A stretch of 5,280 nucleotides of DNA from Gallionella sp. (GTDB lineage: Bacteria; Pseudomonadota; Gammaproteobacteria; Burkholderiales; Gallionellaceae), in assembly GCA_030690245.1 (NCBI GenBank), contig JAUYGW010000118.1, positions 1-5,280 on the forward strand, read 5' to 3'. The notes beneath the pieces were generated by a model that saw nothing but the letters and a program-made list of their open reading frames with translations, did no database searches and was not told the origin of the DNA. The translations under genes were made by a program, and so were the position numbers. This document shows, piece after piece, positions 1 to 5,207 of the stretch; the stretch's first letter is position 1; each line of letters starts with the position of its first letter.

Positions 1-18
1 CATGGCCCGCTCCTACAG
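1..18 (-). repeat. Partial REP-like repeat at window edge
   Basis: Read on the minus strand, the last bases downstream of ydbL are TGTAGGAGCGGGCCATG. This resembles the 5' half of the GTAGGAGCGGGC...GCCCGC palindromes scattered between genes in many proteobacteria. Only one arm is inside the window, so the hairpin cannot be confirmed. Its position just after the last gene of an operon suits such repeats. Confidence 0.4.
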
Positions 19-24
19 AACGAC

Positions 25-441
25 CTACTTCTGCCTCCACGCTCCGCCGCTCTGCACCCACCAGCCCGGCTGGGCGCGCTGTATCCAGCGTTGCGCGAAG
101 GTGCTGCGGATTTCCGCCTGCCATTCCGGATGGTTGTTGGCGTTGGCGATTTCGGCATACAGCGCATTGCGGTCATTGTTCTCGGCCGCCACCAGCGCGT
201 TCACCGCCTGGCGTTGCGCCAGCGGCACGGCTCCGGCATCGCGCAGCGCCACCAGGCCGTCTGCCGTCAGGCCCACTGCGCCGCTGTTGTAGTGCCCGGC
301 AAGCTGCGCATGGCGCGCCTGCATGCTCTGCTTGATGGCGTTCACGCCCGGTGTGTTGACTTCGAGGTCGGCGGCGGCGAATGCATTCAGCGCGGCAGTC
401 AATGTGACTAACGCAACAATAAATCTAAGCACGGCGTTCAT
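25..441 (-). CDS. ydbL: YdbL family periplasmic protein (DUF1318)
   Basis: This is a 138-aa periplasmic protein of the YdbL/DUF1318 family, encoded with YdbH and YnbE in the intermembrane lipid-transport locus. Residues 1-22 form a Sec signal peptide with a hydrophobic core (LRFIVALVTLTAAL) and a likely cleavage near AFA/AAD. The family part is clear in the C-terminal half: ALVAAENNDRNALYAEIA, then a helical stretch, then the terminal RAQPGWWVQSGGAWRQK. As I recall it, E. coli YdbL has the matching pattern NAERKASYQQLAKQ...RAKPGEYVQ...KWVRK. I chose the ATG at 441 because AAGGAG lies 6 nt upstream and a signal peptide follows at once. The start overlaps the ynbE stop as ATGA, so the two genes are probably translationally coupled. 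Its biochemical role is not settled; a modulator or chaperone of the YdbH-YnbE bridge is an inference from context. Confidence 0.9.
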   Translation of the reverse strand: MNAVLRFIVALVTLTAALNAFAAADLEVNTPGVNAIKQSMQARHAQLAGHYNSGAVGLTADGLVALRDAGAVPLAQRQAVNALVAAENNDRNALYAEIANANNHPEWQAEIRSTFAQRWIQRAQPGWWVQSGGAWRQK

Positions 442-623
442 TTTGTCTCCTTCGCGGCGGGTTGGTTTGCGGCGGGCTGATCCGATTTCTGAATTTGCCA
501 CACTTCTTCGATGATCTTGTCCGCCGCTTTCTCGGCAGCCGCGGCGGGGAAGTAAATATTGATAGTCACGCAGGCGCTCAATGCGAATGCCGCCAGCGGC
601 AAAGCTACCCAAACTTTTTTCAT
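438..623 (-). CDS. ynbE: YnbE-like outer-membrane lipoprotein
   Basis: This 61-aa lipoprotein precursor has a short basic N-terminus, a hydrophobic segment and the lipobox LSAC, with Cys18 as the acylated residue. Residue +2 is Val rather than Asp, so Lol-dependent sorting to the outer membrane is expected. The mature peptide of 44 residues starts CVTINIYFPAAA, continues in a short charged helix (EKAADKIIEEVWQIQK) and ends in a Pro/Ala/Lys tail. The VTINIYF stretch is a plausible beta strand, comparable to ITINMNV in E. coli YnbE. E. coli YnbE is reported to bind the YdbH C-terminus to complete a bridge between the membranes. The ATG at 623 is preferred because AAGGGG sits 5 nt before it. An alternative ATG at 638, overlapping the stop of the ydbH remnant, would add MKGVV but has no ribosome-binding site. 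The stop overlaps ydbL. Confidence 0.85.
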   Translation of the reverse strand: MKKVWVALPLAAFALSACVTINIYFPAAAAEKAADKIIEEVWQIQKSDQPAANQPAAKETK

Positions 624-634
624 CACAACCCCTT

Positions 635-905
635 TCATTTAACAACGGCCTGCATATTGCCCGTGTCACGCGCTTCAGGCGCGTAATCAACTCATCCCAT
701 GAAACGGCGCGATTGTAGCCCATCACGGTGGTTGCCGGAACGCTGCTATATTCGACTGCGGTATAGGCCCGGCGTTCCCATCATTCACCGGCCCGGAATG
801 GAACAAGACTGTCCCATCCGGGCGCAGTGACAGTATCGGTAGCGCGTCGATTGATTCCATTGAAAAATGATTTTCGAAGGAATTATGTCTGCGCGAATCG
901 CGTTT
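635..905 (-). pseudogene. Decayed 3' end of a second ydbH copy
   Basis: The interval repeats the end of the intact ydbH at 1815-3758. Bases 635-743 align with 1815-1924 with about 10 differences in 110 columns, one of them a 1-base deletion near 663. That deletion breaks the reading frame between RVT and the terminal GNMQAVVK. Before it the frame encodes VMGYNRAVSWDELITRLKRVT, nearly identical to the intact protein. Further upstream a second frame shift is needed to recover VNDGNAG (intact: VDDGNGG), and similarity becomes faint (FEN, GCGATTCGCGCAG against GCGATCCAGCGCAG), fading by about 905. The terminal TGA at 637-635 lies 11 nt before the ynbE ATG, which is the arrangement expected of the native ydbH-ynbE junction. 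The fragment is not translatable as a YdbH domain. It is either the remains of the original gene or the scar of a duplication. Confidence 0.85.
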
Positions 906-913
906 CTTGAATT

Positions 914-934
914 GCCGGCTGCGGTAATGCCGGC
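914..934. terminator. GCCGGC hairpin after the stress gene
   Basis: Two perfect 6-bp arms (GCCGGC at 914-919 and at 929-934) enclose a 9-base loop, just past the stop of the 95-aa gene. A T-rich run (TTTTTATTT, 940-948) follows on the plus strand. On the minus strand no T-run follows the hairpin. It therefore fits a plus-strand terminator better, while the genes here read minus. It may be only a weak terminator or pause site. Confidence 0.25.
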
Positions 935-942
935 GGTCATTT

Positions 943-1230
943 TTATTTGAATCTGGATTTGGCCGAATCAATTGCCGTGCCGATGGCATCCCATGCCATT
1001 TCCACACCTGCTTTCATATCTTCCCATGCACCTTCACCCGCGTTCTGCAGCTGCTCCAATTTGTTTCTGGCTTCGCTCCGCTTTGATCGGAGTTCTTCAA
1101 TCTGCTTGTTGTATCCCGCGCGGATCTCTGCTTTGGACTGATCCGCCTTGGCTGCCAGCTTGTCGATTTCGGCGTTCCAGTGATCCAGCTTCGAGTGCAT
1201 CTTCCGGACATATTCATCTTTGCTAGACAT
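943..1230 (-). CDS. sll1863-type coiled-coil stress protein
   Basis: A 95-aa, highly charged, soluble, helical protein. Residues 5-62 are a heptad-like coiled coil rich in Lys, Glu and Ala (EIDKLAAKADQSKAEIRAGYNKQIEELRSKR is part of it, split here only for description). Residues 66-94 form a separate amphipathic helix with two Trp (GAWEDMKAGVEMAWDAIG) and a terminal KSRFK. No signal peptide, membrane segment or cysteine is present. The pattern matches small proteins annotated as the sll1863 stress-response family; the molecular function is unknown. The start at 1230 follows AAAGGAG by about 7 nt. The gene begins 34 nt after the LapA-like gene stops, so the two are probably co-transcribed. Both lie between ydbH and the ydbH remnant and are not part of the usual ydbH-ynbE-ydbL set. 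Confidence 0.75.
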   Translation of the reverse strand: MSSKDEYVRKMHSKLDHWNAEIDKLAAKADQSKAEIRAGYNKQIEELRSKRSEARNKLEQLQNAGEGAWEDMKAGVEMAWDAIGTAIDSAKSRFK

Positions 1231-1264
1231 TTTGTTCTCCTTTCAGGTTGGTGATGACGGGCGT

Positions 1265-1753
1265 TCAGGCGGTGATGCGTGTGATGACGCGATCCAGCTT
1301 TTCCTCCACCTCGCCCACGCAGGCAGACAAGCTGTTAGTCGTTTCGTCGAGTGATTTTCGCAGTGATTGCTCCAGGCTTTCGCTGCGATTCATGAAGCTG
1401 GTCTGGATATCCTGGTTCGCTGTGTGCAAGCGGGCGAATTCAAGGGTGATTTGTTCACGCAGCTGGTCAATTCGTGAGTTCTCGGCGCCCTCCGCCAACT
1501 TGCGTAGCGCCGCGAGCTCGTGGGAATAGCGGCGTGCTTCCATCAGCATGGTGGTGCGCAGTATCAATGCGTAGCTGGTGAAGAGCGCCACGAACACCAG
1601 TGTGACACCCAGAAAAATCAGGCCGACGGGCCCCTGGGCTTCGAAGAACAGGAAGGACAGTAGCGTCGGTGTGGTCAGCGTATCCCAGTTTGCGAGCATA
1701 AACCCGCCCAGCAAAAATAACGCGATGATGATAACGGCCCCGATAAATTTCAT
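1265..1753 (-). CDS. LapA-like two-TM membrane protein with coiled coil
   Basis: A 162-aa inner-membrane protein. Residues 3-21 (IGAVIIIALFLLGGFMLAN core) and 42-66 (VGLIFLGVTLVFVALFTSYALI core) are two membrane helices joined by a short loop containing TTPTLLSFLFF. This is the layout of the LapA/DUF1049 family. Residues 70-160 form a long cytoplasmic coiled coil with Leu/Ile heptads and many Glu/Arg/Lys; it is longer than the tail of typical LapA (YciS-like) proteins. The family is linked to LPS assembly in enterics, where LapA works with LapB. This gene is not next to lapB, so I do not assign that role. The ATG at 1753 has AAGGAG 7 nt upstream. It probably forms a bicistron with the 95-aa stress gene. 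Its start lies 61 nt after the ydbH stop. Confidence 0.7.
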   Translation of the reverse strand: MKFIGAVIIIALFLLGGFMLANWDTLTTPTLLSFLFFEAQGPVGLIFLGVTLVFVALFTSYALILRTTMLMEARRYSHELAALRKLAEGAENSRIDQLREQITLEFARLHTANQDIQTSFMNRSESLEQSLRKSLDETTNSLSACVGEVEEKLDRVITRITA

Positions 1754-1764
1754 GTAGATGCTCC

Positions 1765-1818
1765 TTATTTTTGCGGCGGGTTAAAGTTTGAATGGCAACT
1801 ATTGCAAGGCGTTTTCAT
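1765..1818 (-). CDS. Possible 17-aa leader peptide with CXXCH
   Basis: An ATG that overlaps the ydbH stop as ATGA opens a 17-codon frame, MKTPCNSCHSNFNPPQK. It ends in TAA directly fused to the GGAG of the next gene's ribosome-binding site. The placement would couple translation from ydbH to the LapA-like gene. The peptide contains CNSCH, the pattern of a c-type haem site, but it has no signal sequence and is too short to be a cytochrome. No separate ribosome-binding site is seen. The frame could easily be chance. Confidence 0.15.
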   Translation of the reverse strand: MKTPCNSCHSNFNPPQK

Positions 1819-3758
1819 TTTACGACGGCCTGCATATTGCCCTGTGTCACGCGCTTCAGGCGCGTAATCAGTTCACCCCATGATACGGAGCGATTGTAGC
1901 CCATCACGGTGATTGCCGGAATGCCACCGCCCTTGATGATTGTATAAGCCCCGCCGTTGCCGTCATCCACGCCGCCCATCACGCACACGCCGTTGCGCAG
2001 CACGCAGCTCCAGCCGATGCGGTCGTAACCGAAATTCTCGAAGAAGCGCAGATAGCTGCGCTGGATCGCCGCCGCCGCGCCGGAGCCGCCCAGCGCGGAG
2101 ATGTTCTGCACCGCTTTTTGACTGATCTTTCTGGGATAGTTTCCCGGGCTGCTGGCGAGGCGCGCATCGAAGCGCGCCGGCTGCCAGTCCTGCAACTCCA
2201 GGTTGTTCACGTCCACATCGATGCGCCCCTGCATGTTGCCGAACGAAAAAGTGCGCGTCAGCAGATCGAGGTCGAGTTCACGCATCGTCAGGTTACCGGA
2301 CAGGCGCGGCGCGCGCCCGAACGGATCGGCCATTTTAAGCTGCGCCGCAGCCACCGTGCCGTCGAACACGTTGAACAGCAGCACGCCATCCACATTGATT
2401 TCATGGCCGTCGTAGCTGACCCTGGGAATGCTCCCTGCCAGGGTGCCGAGCATCTTCGGCCAGCCCGCCGCCTGGCTGAATTGTTCCATCGAAACCTGGC
2501 TGAGCGAGGCGGCGAATTCCCAACGCCACGCCGCATCCTTGCGATGCAGCCTGAAATCGCGCAGCTCGATCCCGCCGTCCAGCACCGGCAAAATACCCTG
2601 TGCCACGCCGAAATCCATGCCGCGCATCTCTACCGTCCACTGCCCGTTGCCTAGCGGCACGCCGAGCAGCGCGCCGCCGGCGAAGGCAATATTGGCGATG
2701 CGCGGCGCATCCGCCTGCCAATCGATCTCGCTGTTCACGCCTAACAGAGCGAAACGCCGTTCCGCGTCGGCGATGCCCGCATCGCGCAACACCAGGCGCA
2801 ACGATTGCGTCGCGCCGTTGCGAAATTGCCAGTCCACATCGGCACGGCCGTACAAGTTCGATTCGGCCAGCGCACCCTTGTCCAGAAACGGCTTGATGTA
2901 ATCAGAGAACAGTTTGTCCAGCGCGAGGCTGTCGCCATGTGCCGTGCATTCCGCCAGCGCACCCTGTTTCATGTCCCAGAGCGCGGCGAACTGCACGCGC
3001 CCTGCTTCCGGCAGGTCGACGATGGCCTGTTCGACCTTCAGTCGAGCGCCATCAAGGCTGCCTGAAGCGGAAATCCTGTGTCCGCCACGCAGATACAGCG
3101 GCTGCCAGAACAGCTCGCCGGATTGCCACGCGATATTGCCTTGCCAGTTCCAGAGGGCACCTTTGCGCTTGGCTGCAAATTTGACGGTTCCGCGCAGTTT
3201 TTCCGCCGCATGCAAGCCGCTGGCATCGCTGAATCCCGTATCGGTCATCTGTATGTCGGCATCGACCGCAGCCACGCCGGACGCGTCGCTGCTGATACGC
3301 AACGCGCCGCTCAACTTGCCCTCGGTGGGCAGCGGCATGGTTGCCGGAAGGAAAATCGCGAGTTGCTTGCCCGGCACATTGCGCAAAGCTGCCGAGGCTT
3401 GCCAGCTGCCCGTATCGAAGCGGTAATCGAATTCCAGTAACATGCCCGGCAGTTGCGCCAGGCTACCGCCGTGACAGCTCAGGCTTGCCGTGGAAAGCGC
3501 GAAGCCCGCGCAGCGGATATGCACGTTGCGCAGGCTGCGCTGCTGCACATGCAGTTCGGCGATGCGCAAATCCGCCGAGCCGTTTTCCGGCAAAGACAAC
3601 GCGATGCCGCGCGCGGAAAAACCCGGCGCGACGATATCGGCAACGCTCAGGGAAAACTCGGCGGCACCAGCCGTAAATGAGAACGACAGCAACGCATACA
3701 GAGCGGTCTGTATGCACCAGCCGAGTTGTTTCCGGAAATGAGTCACTGCCCGGAGCAT
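1815..3758 (-). CDS. ydbH: YdbH family AsmA-like intermembrane phospholipid transport protein
   Basis: A 647-aa envelope protein of the YdbH group. These are AsmA-like proteins that, with TamB and YhdP in E. coli, carry phospholipids from the inner to the outer membrane along a long beta groove. Residues 12-32 form an N-terminal hydrophobic segment (inner-membrane anchor; an AGA/AEF motif also allows signal cleavage). The rest is periplasmic and made of repeated short amphipathic beta strands. The C-terminal YdbH-type domain includes GGSGAAAAIQRSYLRFFENF, DDGNGGAY and VMGYNRSVSWGELITRLKRVT. E. coli YdbH is about 879 aa, so this is a short version, but it shows no frameshift. The ATG at 3758 is preferred to a TTG at 3794, because the longer start adds a non-hydrophobic stretch encoded partly next to the intron end. 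No strong ribosome-binding site is visible; GGG lies 8 nt upstream. ynbE does not follow directly, being separated by a two-gene cassette and a ydbH remnant. Confidence 0.85.
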   Translation of the reverse strand: MLRAVTHFRKQLGWCIQTALYALLSFSFTAGAAEFSLSVADIVAPGFSARGIALSLPENGSADLRIAELHVQQRSLRNVHIRCAGFALSTASLSCHGGSLAQLPGMLLEFDYRFDTGSWQASAALRNVPGKQLAIFLPATMPLPTEGKLSGALRISSDASGVAAVDADIQMTDTGFSDASGLHAAEKLRGTVKFAAKRKGALWNWQGNIAWQSGELFWQPLYLRGGHRISASGSLDGARLKVEQAIVDLPEAGRVQFAALWDMKQGALAECTAHGDSLALDKLFSDYIKPFLDKGALAESNLYGRADVDWQFRNGATQSLRLVLRDAGIADAERRFALLGVNSEIDWQADAPRIANIAFAGGALLGVPLGNGQWTVEMRGMDFGVAQGILPVLDGGIELRDFRLHRKDAAWRWEFAASLSQVSMEQFSQAAGWPKMLGTLAGSIPRVSYDGHEINVDGVLLFNVFDGTVAAAQLKMADPFGRAPRLSGNLTMRELDLDLLTRTFSFGNMQGRIDVDVNNLELQDWQPARFDARLASSPGNYPRKISQKAVQNISALGGSGAAAAIQRSYLRFFENFGYDRIGWSCVLRNGVCVMGGVDDGNGGAYTIIKGGGIPAITVMGYNRSVSWGELITRLKRVTQGNMQAVVK

Positions 3759-3805
3759 TCCATGCGCCCTATCCTGCCAGATTGCAGAACACAATTAGCC
3801 TCCCA

Positions 3806-3842
3806 ATCGGGTAGGGGGCGGGGTTTCCCCCGCCGTCCTCCC
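3806..3842 (-). ncRNA. Group II intron domain VI
   Basis: A 7-bp stem GGCGGGG/CCCCGCC is closed by a GAAA tetraloop. Below it, GGGAGG pairs with CC-T-A-CCC, leaving an unpaired A at 3812. That A lies 7 nt from the intron's 3' end (counting A as the first), which is where the lariat branch point is normally found. The intron ends in AT at 3807-3806. Confidence 0.8.
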
Positions 3843-3844
3843 AC

Positions 3845-3876
3845 ACCACCGGACGCGCGGTTCCGCATCCGGCGGT
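3845..3876 (-). ncRNA. Group II intron domain V (catalytic hairpin)
   Basis: The minus strand reads as a 9-bp lower stem (ACCGCCGGA with TCCGGTGGT, one G-U), a 2-nt CG bulge and a 4-bp upper stem capped by GAAC. This is the standard domain V shape and size. The lower stem holds a CGC catalytic triad rather than AGC, as found in IIC introns such as the Oceanobacillus one. No base looks damaged. Confidence 0.85.
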
Positions 3877-3884
3877 TCATTGAA

Positions 3885-4624
3885 CACAGTCGTCGCATTG
3901 TATCAAGCAGCGACACCAGCCCTAAACGATCAAAGTATAGCTTCGGGAAGGCTTGGTTCATATGGCTTGCGCCACTGTTCCACCATGCACCCCGTTGATT
4001 GAAGGCCGAACGGAACGTCCGCTCTTCCGTCAATCCCGCCTTCATCAGGTTCATTGCGCGAGTATAAGGACGCTTCCACTGTCGCCATAGAATGCAGCGT
4101 AGTTTGTGTCTGAGCCAGCTACTAGCCATTCCACTAAGCCAGCAAGGTGGCAAGTGGCTGGTTATCTTCCACTGACGCGCTGCCGCGCCCTTGGCCGCAT
4201 TGACCGTGAGCTTGAGCGTGTCCGATAGAAAAGCGTGGCCCCGGCGTTCCAGTTCCCTATCCAGTTCCGTCAGCAGGATGTTCGATAGCAGCGGACTTAA
4301 TGGCCCGCCTTGCGGCGTGCCTTCCGTCCTCGGGGAGAGCGTAGCGAGGGGCCCGATCCCTTCTGCCATCATGCCCGCTTCGAGATACCGGCGGATGAGG
4401 CGATGTACTCGCCAGTCACTAATCTTCTTCGAGAGTTTCTCCATCAGCAGGTCGTGGTTGACCCGGTCGAAGAATTTAGCTCCGGCCGCTTCGCTTAACC
4501 TGCTTGAGCAGGTTAGCCTTCTCTGAAACTTCGTTTTCTCTAAATCCATGTCCACCATAACCCTGCGGCCTTCTGCGACATACCGCTTGGCCGCCTTGAC
4601 CGCTTGATGTGCGTTCCTCCCCGG
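3885..4624 (-). pseudogene. Group II intron reverse transcriptase/maturase remnant
   Basis: Recognisable blocks in order are [105 protein letters not shown] and YFDRLGLVSLLD. These are core reverse-transcriptase motifs plus the end of domain X. Missing are everything before the GRNAHQAV block (junction about 4624), the YADD catalytic segment (junction about 4231, between RRGHAF and LSDTLKL), and most of the thumb/domain X between about 4165 and 4115, where the sequence matches nothing expected. Two in-frame insertions are present, at 4475-4534 and 4337-4354. The frame stays open throughout, even across domains V and VI, and ends inside the ydbH 5' region. Without YADD it cannot polymerise DNA. 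No HNH endonuclease domain is seen. Confidence 0.85.
4475..4534 (-). repeat. 60-bp in-frame palindromic insertion in the RT remnant
   Basis: The family reads DLEKFFDRVNHD without a break. Here 20 extra codons (starting TKFQRRLTCSS and ending EAAGAK) stand between DLEK and FFDR. The insert contains a perfect inverted repeat, with TAACCTGCT at 4496-4504 and AGCAGGTTA at 4507-4515 and only 2 bases between. TTT occurs at both insertion borders (4475-4477 and 4535-4537), which could be a 3-bp target duplication. It keeps the reading frame, in the manner of protein-coding palindromic elements known from Rickettsia. Confidence 0.5.
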
Positions 4625-4891
4625 GTATGGCGCACCCACCTTCGCGCTTTTGCCTGTCGGATCTACGTTACGGCGTTCCGTGCAAGTTTCTGGCTTCGAT
4701 GATTTGGCCACCTTACCCCGCCGTGCCGCCTCATATCCGCTTCCAGTTCGTCAGGCCAGCGCTTTGCCTTCGGCTGCATCCAGATTTGCAGTCGCCCGCG
4801 ACACCCTTGCCGTTCAGCTAATTCTTCCCCTTGCAGGGCGAGTAGAGGACTTTTACCTCCAAGTAAGCGCGCCCTGGCGGGCGCACCAAAG

Positions 4892-4917
4892 AAAAAAGCC
4901 ACTAGATTCAGTGGCTT
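4892..4917 (-). terminator. Rho-independent terminator of the tRNA operon
   Basis: AAGCCACT at 4896-4903 pairs perfectly with AGTGGCTT at 4910-4917 around a 6-base loop. On the minus strand the stem is followed by a run of T (complement of AAAAAA, 4892-4897). It lies 14 nt after tRNA-Glu. TTATTTT on the other side may let it work in both directions. The intron begins 6 nt past the T-run. Confidence 0.85.
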
Positions 4918-4930
4918 ATTTTCTGCGTCT

Positions 4931-5006
4931 TGGCGTCCCCAACGAGATTCGAACTCGTGTTACCGCCGTGAAAGGGCGATGTCCTAGGCCTCTAGACGAT
5001 AGGGAC
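4931..5006 (-). tRNA. tRNA-Glu (anticodon TTC)
   Basis: The 76-nt cloverleaf includes an encoded CCA. The minus strand starts GTCCCTATCGTCTAGAGG, has the anticodon loop CTTTCAC (TTC) on a stem closed by a T-G pair, the T-arm CGAGTTCGAATCTCG and the 3' end GGGGACGCCA. The acceptor stem pairs fully, with one T-G wobble. It lies 20 nt after tRNA-Ala on the same transcript. Confidence 0.96.
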
Positions 5007-5026
5007 TTTGATTTTTAAAGCTCTTT

Positions 5027-5102
<76 letters not shown>

Positions 5103-5121
5103 GTACCTCGAAAGAGCGCGC

Positions 5122-5150
5122 ATTATAGTGATGCGGTCGATGCTTGTAAA
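5122..5150 (-). promoter_or_regulatory. Sigma70 promoter of the tRNA-Ala/tRNA-Glu operon
   Basis: On the minus strand TTTACA (5150-5145) and a perfect TATAAT (5127-5122) are separated by 17 nt. A GCGCGC discriminator follows at once, typical of stable-RNA promoters under stringent (ppGpp) control. Transcription would start near 5115, leaving a leader of about a dozen bases before tRNA-Ala. Confidence 0.88.
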
Positions 5151-5207
5151 GCCAAAGCCTCTTCCAATATGAAATGAGTCTGAACTTGATTTGCCGGGCC
5201 GGTCGTT

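Larger units (their letters stand above)
3806..4886 (-). mobile_element. Internally deleted group II intron (IIC-like)
   Basis: Both ends of a group II intron are recognisable. The 5' end at 4886 reads GTGCGCCC and begins a GCGCCC/GGGCGC stem. Typical domain I blocks follow (GGAGGTAAAAGTCCTC, GCAAGGGTGTCG, TGACGAACTGGAAGCGGATATGAGG). The 3' end has domain V at about 3845-3876 and domain VI ending CCTACCCGAT at 3806. The element is 1081 bp, against roughly 1.9-2 kb for full members. Only about 250 nt of 5' RNA precedes the mid-portion of the reverse transcriptase, so late domain I, domains II-III and the protein N-terminus are missing. It sits directly after the tRNA-Glu terminator. That is the target preference of class IIC introns, and the encoded protein lacks an endonuclease domain, also as in IIC. 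Self-splicing is unlikely as it stands. Confidence 0.88.

Noticed and set aside
25..726. A 233-codon frame covering ydbL and running upstream through ynbE and the ydbH remnant
   Set aside because: The upstream half is the remnant frame after its deletion and then an out-of-frame reading of ynbE. The true ydbL start, with ribosome-binding site and signal peptide, is at 441.
723..1007. A 94-codon minus frame ending in VNDGNAGPIPQS...
   Set aside because: It begins inside the stress gene and crosses the decayed ydbH copy. Only a few codons resemble YdbH, and there is no ribosome-binding site.
1754..1814. Possible promoter for the LapA-like gene (TTGCAA with TTAACC, 17-nt spacing)
   Set aside because: The -10 match is poor and the gap after ydbH is short enough for co-transcription.
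1849..1865. Hairpin ACGCGC-TTCAG-GCGCGT, repeated at 668-684
   Set aside because: It falls within codons for the conserved TRLKRV of YdbH in both copies, so coding constraint and duplication explain it without a terminator role.
2118..2654. Long plus-strand open frames opposite ydbH (also 2914-3426)
   Set aside because: They are antisense shadows of a GC-rich gene, rich in Arg, Ala and Pro with no family resemblance. The minus-strand YdbH explains the region.
3743..3885. Extension of the RT reading frame across domains V and VI and past the intron end
   Set aside because: The bases are accounted for by the catalytic RNA hairpins and the ydbH 5' region. The protein homology stops at SLLDTMRRL.
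4663..4902. A 79-codon minus frame ahead of the RT remnant
   Set aside because: It lies almost wholly in the structured 5' RNA (domain I) of the intron and starts inside the tRNA terminator, so it is not a gene.
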